Program-made: the position numbers and the translations under genes
Shown: positions 1 to 7,432 of the stretch, one piece after another
How positions within the stretch are numbered: the first letter of the stretch is position 1
How the letters are laid out: each line of letters begins with the position of its first letter
Notes under the pieces: model-generated
Told to the model about the DNA's origin: nothing
The model's database searches: none
The model's input: the letters and a program-made list of their open reading frames with translations, nothing else
Assembly (NCBI GenBank): GCA_003506065.1
Contig: DNXA01000230.1
Coordinates: forward strand, 1 to 9,684
Source of the DNA: Actinomycetota bacterium
GTDB lineage: Bacteria > Actinomycetota > Actinomycetes > S36-B12
Direction: 5' to 3'
DNA: 9,684 nt

Positions 1-134
1 GCCTTCCGGCAGGGGACCCACTTCTCAAGTGTGTTGACGAGGTGTTGGCGAGGATGACGAAGTCTGGGCAACTCGATCTGTTGCGCGCGCAATGGTTTGC
101 AGACGGGGTTCAACGCACGATTCAGGTGGATTAG
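1..134 (+). CDS. C-terminal fragment of an ABC transporter substrate-binding protein (probably amino-acid type), 5' end outside window
   Basis: Reading from base 3 gives 43 codons ending in TAG at 132-134, with no in-frame stop before it. The fragment begins LPAGDPLLKCVDEVLARM and continues with KSGQLDLLRAQWF. This resembles the C-terminal helix of family 3 periplasmic solute-binding proteins (SBP_bac_3), where a segment of the form 'npeLlkkvnxaLaxlkadGtldkixxkWf' closes the second lobe. Such proteins are lipoproteins in Gram-positive bacteria and bind polar amino acids for an ABC importer. The rest of the gene and any permease or ATPase genes lie left of the window. The call rests on a short, pattern-level match. 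The reading frame is convincing as coding, but the substrate cannot be told. Confidence 0.6.
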   Translation, partial: LPAGDPLLKCVDEVLARMTKSGQLDLLRAQWFADGVQRTIQVD

Positions 135-174
135 CGGGCGATAGCCCTTGGAAACCCGATGGAATTTGGGCGTG

Positions 175-191
175 GGGCGACGGATTCGCCC
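175..191 (+). terminator. Weak hairpin in the 135-258 gap
   Basis: GGGCGA (175-180) and TCGCCC (186-191) can pair around a 5-nt loop, 40 nt after the stop of the transporter fragment. There is no T-run, so as a terminator it is weak. Nothing else firm is visible in the 124-nt gap except a possible TANNNT element (TACGAT, 204-209) that could serve the next gene. Confidence 0.25.
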
Positions 192-249
192 ATTCTCCGC
201 CCCTACGATTCCCGTGGGTGCGGCTCTGCGCCATTCGCAAAATAAATAT

Positions 250-254
250 GGAGG
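250..254 (+). promoter_or_regulatory. Ribosome binding site that fixes the hdeD-like start
   Basis: GGAGG lies 4 nt before the ATG at 259. It favours this start over the in-frame ATG at 148, whose 37 extra residues are Arg/Pro-rich and look non-coding. Confidence 0.7.
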
Positions 255-258
255 ATGT

Positions 259-846
259 ATGTCCACAGTGGATACAGGAACCGCTGAGGCCGGCGAGATC
301 ATCGCGGTCGTCAGTCGTAACTGGTGGGTGCTGCTGTTTGTTGGAATTGTCAGCATCGTCGTCGGAATCTTTTGTGTGTTCCAGCCGGAGTCCGCAATCA
401 AGACGCTGGCGCTGCTGTTTGCAATCTGGTTGGTCATCTCCGGTATTTGGCAGTTCGTGCGCGGCTTCAGTGCAGGCCTTGGCGGCGGTACGCGTGCGCT
501 GCTGCTCATCACTGGCGTGCTTTCCCTGCTCATCGGTTTCTATGCCTTGCGCGCATGGTGGGAGACTGACAGTGCATTGATCGCTGGCTGGATCCTTGCC
601 ATCTTCATTGGCATCGGCTTCCTGTTCCGCGGCTTTGCCGACCTGTTCATGGGAATTGAGCGCAAGGGTCAGGCCGGTCGCGGCTGGCTCATCTTCTCGG
701 GCATTGTCATCATCATTGGTGGCTTTGTCGTCCTGACTGTCCCGATGTCCATCGTCGCGCTTGCGTGGGTCGTGGGGATCTGGCTGATTGTCATTGGCCT
801 CTTTGAGGTCATTGGTGCGTTCATGGTCAAGAAGGCTGCTGCGTAG
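259..846 (+). CDS. HdeD/DUF308 family membrane protein
   Basis: The 195-aa product has six strongly hydrophobic segments at about residues 21-41, 46-67, 79-97, 105-128, 142-161 and 164-190. Short loops separate them, and the N-terminus is hydrophilic. Length, the three helix pairs, and repeated motifs such as NWWVLLFVGIVSIVVGIF and GWLIFSGIVIIIGG match the HdeD/DUF308 family. In E. coli HdeD is linked to acid resistance at high cell density. In Actinobacteria the family is common and its role is mostly unknown. The chosen ATG has a GGAGG site. A longer reading from 148 is possible but unlikely. The gene stands alone: a hairpin follows directly and the next gene is a regulator. The family call is firm; an acid-stress role is only inferred. 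Confidence 0.85.
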   Translation: MSTVDTGTAEAGEIIAVVSRNWWVLLFVGIVSIVVGIFCVFQPESAIKTLALLFAIWLVISGIWQFVRGFSAGLGGGTRALLLITGVLSLLIGFYALRAWWETDSALIAGWILAIFIGIGFLFRGFADLFMGIERKGQAGRGWLIFSGIVIIIGGFVVLTVPMSIVALAWVVGIWLIVIGLFEVIGAFMVKKAAA

Positions 847-857
847 CTCAACTTACG

Positions 858-886
858 AATGGCCCGCGGCGCTGCCGCGGGCCATT
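858..886 (+). terminator. Perfect 13-bp hairpin after the hdeD-like gene
   Basis: AATGGCCCGCGGC (858-870) pairs perfectly with GCCGCGGGCCATT (874-886) around the loop GCT. It begins 11 nt after the stop codon of the membrane protein gene. It is very GC-rich but followed by only a short, broken T-run (ACATTTGTG), so it is a terminator of the weak-tail type common in Actinobacteria. Its right end touches the probable -10 element of the next gene. Confidence 0.75.
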
Positions 887-891
887 ACATT
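886..891 (+). promoter_or_regulatory. Probable -10 element for leaderless iclR-family mRNA
   Basis: TACATT fits the actinobacterial -10 pattern TANNNT. Its last base is 6 nt before the A of ATG at 898, which would place the transcription start on the start codon itself. No Shine-Dalgarno sequence precedes that ATG, as expected for a leaderless message. I see no good -35 hexamer; that region would lie inside the upstream hairpin. Confidence 0.5.
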
Positions 892-897
892 TGTGCC

Positions 898-1545
898 ATG
901 GCAGCCGAGACCTCGCAAACGCTTGGCCGCGGCCTGCGAATTCTCGAAGTCGTGGCAGATGCGCCTGATGGATTGACTGTCACCGAAATCTCCCAGACCC
1001 TTGGCATTGGTCGCACGGTGATCTATCGCCTGGTTGTGACTCTGGAACAGCATGCCTTCCTTCGAAGATCAGCAGATGGCAAGTGCCGACTTGGCCTTGC
1101 TCTGCTGTCCATGGGTCGCCAGGTTCAGCCAGTCGTGCGCGATGTGGCGTTGCCCGCGCTTCGGCTCTTGGCCGATGCCGTTGGAGCAACTGCGCATCTG
1201 ACGATTGTCGATGGCCTCGAGGCCGTTGCCGCTGTCGTCGTTGAGCCCAGCCGCTCGGACGTGCATGTTGCCTATCGCGTTGGCTCGCGTCATCCGCTCG
1301 AGGCTGGCGCCGCGGGGCGAGCCATTCTGGCCGCCCGCACAGCTGCTGGTCGACCCCTTGACCCCCCGTGGATCCTTGCCACGAACGACGGGCCGCAGGG
1401 GGCCTATGGCATCGCAGCGCCGATCAGTTCGGTTCCTGGGCTTGAAGCCAGCGTGGGCGTTGTCTCGCTGCGCGAGCTGCCTGAGCAAGAAGTCGGGCCG
1501 CGCGTCGCGCGCGCGGCTGGCGAGATCTCCCGCGCCTTGCGCTGA
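898..1545 (+). CDS. IclR-family transcriptional regulator, short effector domain
   Basis: The 215-aa product has an N-terminal winged helix-turn-helix at about residues 8-65: TLGRGLRILEVVAD, then GLTVTEISQTLGIGRTVIYRLV with the recognition helix, then a wing RRSADGKCRLG. An IclR effector-binding domain follows at about 75-213, with the family blocks HPLEAGAAGRAILA (132-145) and GAYGIAAPI (168-176). IclR proteins usually have about 250 residues. Here only about 22 residues separate those two blocks, roughly half the usual distance, so part of the ligand domain is missing. The DNA between is in frame and shows no sign of a frameshift. The in-frame ATG at 859 lies inside the terminator hairpin and would add 13 residues encoded by it, so 898 is preferred. 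The regulated genes are unknown. The adjacent membrane protein or transporter gene are candidates by position only. Confidence 0.85.
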   Translation: MAAETSQTLGRGLRILEVVADAPDGLTVTEISQTLGIGRTVIYRLVVTLEQHAFLRRSADGKCRLGLALLSMGRQVQPVVRDVALPALRLLADAVGATAHLTIVDGLEAVAAVVVEPSRSDVHVAYRVGSRHPLEAGAAGRAILAARTAAGRPLDPPWILATNDGPQGAYGIAAPISSVPGLEASVGVVSLRELPEQEVGPRVARAAGEISRALR

Positions 1546-1546
1546 A

Positions 1547-2821
1547 CTACCAGCAGCCGGTGACCGTGGCGGCGAGTCCGTCAACGGCTTGCCTTGTCTT
1601 CAGTGGCGTGACTCGTTGAGGTCGATCGTTCACGAGGATCGCAAATATCTTCGAATGTCCGTCTACATCGGTCGTGATGCCCGACAGGGCAATCGTGTCG
1701 AACAAGGTCCCCGTCTTGGCTCTGATCGCACCTCGAGCGCACGCACTCGGTTTGGAGGTGTACCGATGGAGGCGCTCATCGAGAGTTCCGTCCACTCCTG
1801 AAGTCGGCAGTGATCCAGGGTCAAACATCACAGCGAAGCGCGTGGGATCTGTGGTGCTCGCCAGTCTCAACAGCGACGCCAAGGTCAACGCGGTAAGCCG
1901 ATCCTCGCGAGAGACTCCACTGCCATCAGCCAGCGTGAGTTCGCGTCTGTCAATTCCGAGTGCGTCGAGATTCGCCAGCGCAGCCTGTTCGGCCCCCTTC
2001 CACGTGGCTGGATGGCCGGTGGCCAATGCAACATGGCGGTAGAGCAACTCCGCAACATTGTTCTCTGAGTCCAACAGCATCAGATGGACAGCGTCAGTGA
2101 GCGTGTGGGGGCTGATCGATGTCAGCGCAACGGTGCCGACTGCAACGTCGACCTCGCCACCAACATTCACGGTCAGACCCTGCGCACGAAGGCCTTCGAT
2201 GAACGTATTGCGTGCATGCGCGACTGGAGTTCGGCTGTAGTCGCCAAGTTTGGCCAGCGCGCTGACTGGCGTGACCACTGATGGCACATAACCATTCGTC
2301 CACCCAGGAGCATTGCTGGGCTTGGGAAGAAGGTTGATGTCAGTGTCGACGGTGAGCGGCTGCGCGTGATCAATCAAGGCTGCAGTCTGTTCAGCCAGGG
2401 TGCGCAGATTGCGAGCTGTCAGAAGCGGATCGCCTCCGCCCTGGAGAACGATGTGACCTGGTTGAGTGCCACTGAACACCGAGGTGGTGAAGACTTGAGT
2501 AGGGGCGATAGTCGAGAGCGCGTTGATTGCTGTCACGATCTTCATGTTTGAAGCCGGCAGCATTGGCAGATCTGACTTTCGCGAAGACACAATTCTCTGA
2601 GTCGCAGCATCCATAACAACGACTGCAACCTCGCTGCCGAGGGCTTTGTTATGCAATCGTTGCGAAATCCGGTTGTTGATTTGTGATTCGTTCTGCTGTT
2701 GCGCGTCCATGGGCACTGCATCTGCTGCATACGGTGTGCTGATCGCCGATGTGGCCATGAGCAGAACTGCAGTTGCTATGAGGCAACTGCGAACTGACCA
2801 GATCCGTGAATCGCTCTGCAT
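1547..2821 (-). CDS. dacB: Secreted D-alanyl-D-alanine carboxypeptidase/endopeptidase, PBP4 family (peptidase S13)
   Basis: The 424-aa product starts with a basic n-region and a hydrophobic stretch (CLIATAVLLMATSAIS), ending near an Ala-rich cleavage site (YAADA). It is therefore exported by Sec. The three penicillin-binding motifs are present: SNMK at 91-94 (SxxK, nucleophile Ser91), SEN at 252-254 and KTG at 369-371. The S13-specific blocks ADGSGVSREDRLTA and LPTSGVDGTL are also present. Such enzymes trim or cleave peptidoglycan stem peptides outside the membrane. The SxxK-to-SxN distance is about 160 residues, against about 245 in E. coli PBP4 and Actinomadura R39 (from memory), so the extra domains inserted there are reduced. 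The reading frame stays open to 3124 but overlaps the divergent GH18 gene. The ATG at 2821 directly precedes the signal peptide and is preferred over the ATG at 2878. The Shine-Dalgarno site is weak. Confidence 0.88.
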   Translation of the reverse strand: MQSDSRIWSVRSCLIATAVLLMATSAISTPYAADAVPMDAQQQNESQINNRISQRLHNKALGSEVAVVVMDAATQRIVSSRKSDLPMLPASNMKIVTAINALSTIAPTQVFTTSVFSGTQPGHIVLQGGGDPLLTARNLRTLAEQTAALIDHAQPLTVDTDINLLPKPSNAPGWTNGYVPSVVTPVSALAKLGDYSRTPVAHARNTFIEGLRAQGLTVNVGGEVDVAVGTVALTSISPHTLTDAVHLMLLDSENNVAELLYRHVALATGHPATWKGAEQAALANLDALGIDRRELTLADGSGVSREDRLTALTLASLLRLASTTDPTRFAVMFDPGSLPTSGVDGTLDERLHRYTSKPSACARGAIRAKTGTLFDTIALSGITTDVDGHSKIFAILVNDRPQRVTPLKTRQAVDGLAATVTGCW

Positions 2822-2922
2822 GCGACCATCATGCGACACGACGAGGCAATCCTGACTATTCGGCTCCCGGCAAGCCATGACGCACAATGGTGTCTCGCCG
2901 ATATCGACATTGGAGTCCTGCT
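2822..2922. promoter_or_regulatory. Divergent promoter region between dacB and the GH18 gene
   Basis: About 100 nt separate the preferred starts of two divergent genes for exported wall-active enzymes, so both promoters must lie here or just inside the genes. I could not pick convincing -35/-10 pairs on either strand. AATAGT on the minus strand (2856-2861) is only a partial -10 match. No clear dyad operator is seen. Confidence 0.4.
2912..2915 (+). promoter_or_regulatory. Ribosome binding site supporting the GTG start of the GH18 gene
   Basis: GGAG lies 7 nt before GTG at 2923. The in-frame ATG at 2887 has no comparable site. This favours the shorter reading. Confidence 0.55.
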
Positions 2923-4746
2923 GTGCAACGAGTGGTAGCAATCGCCCGCGTGGCCATCGTGGCATGCGTGATGCTGGCCACTGGCCTGGCAATGCCTGCT
3001 GCGCAGGCCCAAGGCAGTCCCAAGATCGTGACCGGCTGGATGCCGTACTGGATGACAAGTCCGTCCGCGCCTCAAGGGGTGACCAATGCGGTGGCCAATG
3101 CCGACATCTTGACGGATGTCTCACCTTTCTGGTTCTCAGCTGTCGCTGGGGGCACTGCAGGCGTCAAGGTGGTCTTCAATCCCAACTTCGGCCAGGCCGA
3201 AGCCAACTCAGCGTGGGCCATCTCGCAGTTGCGGGGAGCTGGGTTGTCGATCCTTCCAAGCATTGCCGATGGCGCAGGCAAAGGCCGCATGGCCGCGACT
3301 CTTGCTGACCCAGCCAAACGAGCACAGCATGTCGCCGACATCGTGAACCTGGTGACATCTCGTGGATTTGATGGAATCGACCTCGACTACGAGCAGTTCG
3401 CATTCGCAGACGGGCGAACAACGTGGGCGACGACGCAGCCGAACTGGACAGCATTCGTCATCGAACTCAGCGCGGCTCTGCATGCTCAGGGCAAGCAGCT
3501 GGCTGTGACGATTCCCGGCCCATGCTCGACGACGAATGCCTGCGGCGGCACCAATGGCTATTGGGTCTACAACATCGGGGGCATCGCTGCGGCGGCTGAT
3601 CGCATTCGCATCATGACTTACGACTTCCACTACAACGCACCAGGTCCGATTGCACCAATCAACTGGGTTTCAACCACGATGCAGTACGCCACGACTCAGG
3701 CTCCTGCGAACAAGCTCGTGGTAGGCGTGCCGGCGTACGGTCGGGCGTGGACCAAGAAGACCGGCAGCACTTTCCAGCTTTCGGGGATCTGCCCGAAAGC
3801 GAGCAGTTCGGGCAGCGCCAAGACGGCCTACAACTCGCTGACTTCGATGGCCTCCACCACTGCAGCAGCCATCCCCGCATTGCTCACCTCCTTGGGCAAG
3901 ACAGATGCCGATGTGCAGTGGGATCAGGCATCTGCTGAGAACTGGATCGAATACGACAAGCCGGTGACCTGGACGGACGGCAGTGGTACCTCGCAAACGT
4001 GTACTGCGAGGCGAGTCATGTGGTGGGTTGGCCCGCAGGCTGCTCTGGTTCGCACGCAACTGGTCGGTCAACTTGGGCTTGCGGCCTCCGCCTTCTGGAC
4101 GATCGGCGGCGACAACCCGGCAATGTGGCCACTCCTGCGCTCCTACGCACAGCAGTTGGCTCCGGCCGCTACGGCAGTTGTCATGGTGGCCCCGGCGCGC
4201 GCAGACTTCAACAGTTCCGCACCCATCAGTGCCACAGCCACCTCTGCAGGGGCTCCCGTGACCGGTGTTGACGCCGCCCTGCAATTCCAGGCTGGGAGCA
4301 AGGGCGCGTGGGCGCAGATTGCTACGGCGCCACTCGCGGCCGATGGCACGGTTGCCTTCACGCCGACCTTCACCGCTTCAGGCAGCTGGCGTGTATTCGT
4401 GCCGGGTTCCGCCGGCCGAGGAGAGCAAGCCAGTGATCCGACGCGCATCGAGGTTGCGAGCTGGGTTCGAGCACATCCCAAGAAGGCCCAAGTGAATCCC
4501 AAGGCCAAGATCATTGTGCGTGTGGTGGCGCTGCCTGCCCAGGCCGGACAGCGAGTCGTCATTCAAGAGCAGCGGGGTACTGCATGGCTCCGCGTGGGCA
4601 AGACGACAACCAACGCCGCAGGTGTTGCACGAGTCACGTTCACTTCTCCAAAGCAGAAGGGCGAACACACGTATCGCGCGAGTGCCACTGCTGCCGGGCA
4701 GCTGAGCGCGGGAGTTTCGCAACCCTTCTTTGTGAGCGTCAAGTAA
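2923..4746 (+). CDS. Secreted glycoside hydrolase family 18 protein (chitinase or peptidoglycan N-acetylglucosaminidase)
   Basis: From the GTG start the product has 607 residues; from the in-frame ATG at 2887 it would have 619. It begins with a signal peptide ([16 protein letters not shown], cleavage likely after AQA at residue 29). The GH18 catalytic barrel covers about 35-413. It holds the DxxDxDxE signature DGIDLDYE at 150-157 with Glu157 as proton donor, then MTYDFHY at 231-237 and [10 protein letters not shown] near 267-276. The late barrel strand is [13 protein letters not shown]. That last motif and the overall plan resemble the YaaH/spore-hydrolase branch, so the substrate may be peptidoglycan glycan rather than chitin. 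About 190 residues follow that look like two beta-sandwich (Ig-like) domains, probably for binding or spacing. No sortase signal or transmembrane anchor is seen. The gene is divergent from dacB, which supports a cell-wall role. Confidence 0.87.
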   Translation: MQRVVAIARVAIVACVMLATGLAMPAAQAQGSPKIVTGWMPYWMTSPSAPQGVTNAVANADILTDVSPFWFSAVAGGTAGVKVVFNPNFGQAEANSAWAISQLRGAGLSILPSIADGAGKGRMAATLADPAKRAQHVADIVNLVTSRGFDGIDLDYEQFAFADGRTTWATTQPNWTAFVIELSAALHAQGKQLAVTIPGPCSTTNACGGTNGYWVYNIGGIAAAADRIRIMTYDFHYNAPGPIAPINWVSTTMQYATTQAPANKLVVGVPAYGRAWTKKTGSTFQLSGICPKASSSGSAKTAYNSLTSMASTTAAAIPALLTSLGKTDADVQWDQASAENWIEYDKPVTWTDGSGTSQTCTARRVMWWVGPQAALVRTQLVGQLGLAASAFWTIGGDNPAMWPLLRSYAQQLAPAATAVVMVAPARADFNSSAPISATATSAGAPVTGVDAALQFQAGSKGAWAQIATAPLAADGTVAFTPTFTASGSWRVFVPGSAGRGEQASDPTRIEVASWVRAHPKKAQVNPKAKIIVRVVALPAQAGQRVVIQEQRGTAWLRVGKTTTNAAGVARVTFTSPKQKGEHTYRASATAAGQLSAGVSQPFFVSVK

Positions 4747-4789
4747 GACTGCATGTTCTCCCGATTCGGCCGTACGCAAGACTTGCCGC

Positions 4790-5074
4790 ATGTCCATCGC
4801 ACCGGCCGAGGTGGAGCAGACCGCAGCACAGGCTGAGCCCGACCGCCCATGGATCACCATTGTTTGGAACGATCCGGTCAATCTCATGTCGTATGTGACG
4901 TATGTATTCATGACCTACTTTCACTATGACCGTGAGAAAGCAGAGAAGCTGATGCTCGATGTCCATGAGCGCGGACGCGCCGTGGTATCCAACGGCACTC
5001 GTGAATCAATGGAACGTGATGTGACGGCAATGCATGGCTACGGGCTGTGGGCCACGCTTCAGAAGGACGATTAG
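4790..5074 (+). CDS. clpS: ATP-dependent Clp protease adaptor ClpS
   Basis: The 94-aa protein has the ClpS core [14 protein letters not shown] (27-40) and VHERGRAVV (58-66). Asn27-Asp28 and His59 match the residues that hold the N-terminal amino group of N-degron substrates in E. coli ClpS (Asn34, Asp35, His66). ClpS delivers proteins with bulky hydrophobic N-termini to the ClpC/ClpP (or ClpA/ClpP) protease in the cytoplasm. The acidic, Ala/Pro-rich first 20 residues fit the flexible N-terminal extension that engages the unfoldase. The ATG is 43 nt after the GH18 stop. No Shine-Dalgarno site is visible, so a leaderless or weakly initiated message is possible. It heads the row with DUF2017, mec, cysO and cysM, an order also seen in Mycobacterium. 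Confidence 0.95.
   Translation: MSIAPAEVEQTAAQAEPDRPWITIVWNDPVNLMSYVTYVFMTYFHYDREKAEKLMLDVHERGRAVVSNGTRESMERDVTAMHGYGLWATLQKDD
5061..5067 (+). promoter_or_regulatory. Ribosome binding site deciding the DUF2017 start
   Basis: AGAAGGA lies 6 nt before the GTG at 5074, inside the end of clpS. It favours that GTG over the in-frame ATG at 5047. Confidence 0.6.
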
Positions 5075-5619
5075 TGTCCGGCGGATTTGTTCTGGAACCC
5101 AATGGGCGGGTGCTCTTGCGGCTCGAGCCGGTCGAGCGAATGCTCATGCTCTCCCTGTGTGAGCAGATCATCGAACTGGTGTCACCGGAAGACACAGATC
5201 CAGACGCTGATCCGCTCGCCGTGGCTGTGGGAATCGACGAACAAGCCTGGACGCCGGAGGACCCCGTGCTCCTTCGGCTGTTTCCCGAGGCCTACACCGA
5301 AGATCCGGCGGCCTCATCAGATTTTCGCCGGTTCACCGAACGTGATCTGCGCCAAACCAAACTGAAGCACGCACAGACCGTCCGCGATGGCCTGGAGCGA
5401 TCGGGGGAGAAGGTTCTGCTTCCGCTCTCGCTGGGACCCAGTTGGCTGGGATTCATGAATGATGTGCGGTTGGCGCTTGGCGAGCGCATCGGGATTGATG
5501 ACGACTTTCATGAAGAGGTTGCTGAGCTTCCAGAGGATGATCCGCGCTTGGCGATGGTTGGCGTGTACGACTGGTTGACGTACCTGCAGGATTCCCTCGT
5601 CCAAATCATGCTCCCGTAA
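5074..5619 (+). CDS. DUF2017 family protein
   Basis: The 181-aa cytoplasmic protein has no signal peptide or membrane segment and is acidic. It opens with SGGFVLEPNGRVLLRLEPVE and contains FRRFTERDLRQTKL, followed by an alpha-helical part ending YDWLTYLQDSLVQIMLP. This pattern and the position directly after clpS match the actinobacterial DUF2017 family, whose function is not known. The GTG start overlaps the last base of the clpS stop codon (TAGTG), so the two genes are probably translationally coupled. That suggests a role connected with ClpS-dependent proteolysis, but this is inference from neighbourhood only. mec follows after 10 nt. Confidence 0.85.
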   Translation: MSGGFVLEPNGRVLLRLEPVERMLMLSLCEQIIELVSPEDTDPDADPLAVAVGIDEQAWTPEDPVLLRLFPEAYTEDPAASSDFRRFTERDLRQTKLKHAQTVRDGLERSGEKVLLPLSLGPSWLGFMNDVRLALGERIGIDDDFHEEVAELPEDDPRLAMVGVYDWLTYLQDSLVQIMLP

Positions 5620-5629
5620 GGTCGGTGTC

Positions 5630-6067
5630 GTGCTGAGAATTCGCCAGGATCTAGTCGACCGCATCGTCGAGCATGCGCGAACCGATCACCCTGATGAGGC
5701 ATGTGGCGTCATCGCTGGACCAGAGGGTTCGGATCGCCCGGAGCGCTTCATCCCCATGGTCAATGCAGCCCGATCGCCCACCTTCTATGAGTTTGACTCC
5801 GGCGATCTCTTTCGGCTCTACAAGGACATGCAGGCAAACGACGAGGAGCCAGTCGTCGTCTACCACTCCCACACGGCCACCGAGGCGTATCCATCCCGCA
5901 CAGACATTGCGCTGGCCTCAGAGCCTGGGGCTCACTATGTGCTGGTCTCCACGCGCGAGACCGGAAATGCCGATGGCCCCTACGAACTGCGCTCATATCG
6001 GATCGTGAATGGTGAGGTTTCCGAGGAACCGATCGAAATTCACGATCTGCAAAACCTTGGCAGCTGA
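5630..6067 (+). CDS. mec: Mec: JAMM/MPN+ metallopeptidase that releases cysteine from CysO-Cys
   Basis: The 145-aa protein is a compact M67 (Mov34/MPN/PAD-1) zinc peptidase. Glu23 lies in HPDEACGVIAG, and the metal site is H79-S80-H81 followed by seven residues, then Ser89 and Asp92 (HSH-x7-SxxD), the full JAMM signature. In Mycobacterium tuberculosis, Mec (Rv1334) hydrolyses the CysO-cysteine adduct, freeing cysteine and regenerating CysO. Here cysO and cysM follow, so the same role is strongly implied. Translation starts at GTG 5630 with an AAGGT site overlapping the DUF2017 stop codon. The family and all catalytic residues are visible. The specific substrate rests on gene order. Confidence 0.93.
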   Translation: MLRIRQDLVDRIVEHARTDHPDEACGVIAGPEGSDRPERFIPMVNAARSPTFYEFDSGDLFRLYKDMQANDEEPVVVYHSHTATEAYPSRTDIALASEPGAHYVLVSTRETGNADGPYELRSYRIVNGEVSEEPIEIHDLQNLGS

Positions 6068-6088
6068 CAAATCTCAGGTAGTCAGCTG
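6061..6088 (+). repeat. Inverted repeat overlapping the mec stop codon
   Basis: CAGCTGAC (6061-6068) is exactly complementary to GTCAGCTG (6081-6088) around a 12-nt loop. The left arm contains the mec TGA. No T-run follows. It could form an mRNA hairpin that tunes expression between mec and cysO. TATTGT (6125-6130) further down is a possible -10 for a cysO promoter. Both readings are tentative. Confidence 0.4.
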
Positions 6089-6149
6089 GAATAGCCAGCC
6101 ATACTCTGTGGTTGAACGGAAAACTATTGTCTTTCGCTGAGGAGAACCA

Positions 6150-6422
6150 GTGGCCACCGAAGTACGGGTACCGACGATCCTTCGTGAGTTCACGGGTGGC
6201 GAGAAGGCCGTGACCGCTGAAGGCCCGACTCTTCAGGCAATCATCGCCAACCTCGACGCGAACTACCCTGGAATCGGCGGTCGCCTGCTCGATTCCAGCG
6301 GCCTGCGCCGCTTCGTGAATGTGTACCTCAATGACGAGGATGTCCGATTTCTCGATGGACTGGATACCGCAGTGACTGAACGCGATGCCATCACGATCCT
6401 GCCGGCTGTGGCTGGCGGCTGA
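6150..6422 (+). CDS. cysO: CysO: ThiS/MoaD-like sulfur carrier protein
   Basis: The 90-aa ubiquitin-fold protein ends in the Gly-Gly needed for adenylation and thiocarboxylation (ILPAVAGG, 83-90). It has the family's beta-grasp pattern, including FVNVYLNDEDVRFLDGLDT (55-73). In Mycobacterium its C-terminal thiocarboxylate is the sulfur donor for CysM. The GTG start has a strong GAGGAG site (6139-6144) 5 nt upstream. It lies 82 nt after mec, the largest gap in this row, and 12 nt before cysM. The separate strong ribosome site suggests that the carrier is made in higher amount than the enzymes beside it. No activating enzyme (MoeZ/ThiF type) is encoded in the window, so one must lie elsewhere. 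Confidence 0.94.
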   Translation: MATEVRVPTILREFTGGEKAVTAEGPTLQAIIANLDANYPGIGGRLLDSSGLRRFVNVYLNDEDVRFLDGLDTAVTERDAITILPAVAGG

Positions 6423-7381
<959 letters not shown>

Positions 7382-7382
<1 letters not shown>

Positions 7383-7432
7383 CGCGAACGGACTCTCCAT
7401 CCAAGGGATGAAGAGTCCGTCTGAGTTCGCGT
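7382..7432. terminator. Long hairpin between converging genes, probable bidirectional terminator
   Basis: ACGCGAAC (7382-7389) pairs with GTTCGCGT (7425-7432), and inside it GGACTCT (7390-7396) pairs with AGAGTCC (7412-7418), leaving a 6-nt bulge on one side. CATCC/GGATG (7398-7402/7406-7410) can extend the stem to a 3-nt loop. The arms begin at the last base of the cysM stop codon and end at the last base of the opposing gene's stop codon, so the hairpin fills the whole intergenic space. Neither side has a T-run. Confidence 0.75.

Noticed and set aside
148..258. N-terminal extension of the HdeD-like protein from the ATG at 148
   Set aside because: The 37 extra residues are unlike the family, and a GGAGG site precedes the ATG at 259.
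1069..1584. 171-aa minus-strand open frame opposite the IclR gene
   Set aside because: It is fully antisense to a gene with clear family motifs and shows no recognisable domain; typical of high-GC shadow frames.
1205..1801. 198-aa plus-strand open frame spanning the IclR/dacB junction
   Set aside because: It overlaps two well-supported genes and has no ribosome site or domain pattern.
2822..3124. N-terminal extension of the PBP4-type protein up to 3124
   Set aside because: It overlaps the divergent GH18 coding region, has low-complexity Arg/Ser/Pro content, and would put about 100 residues before the signal peptide.
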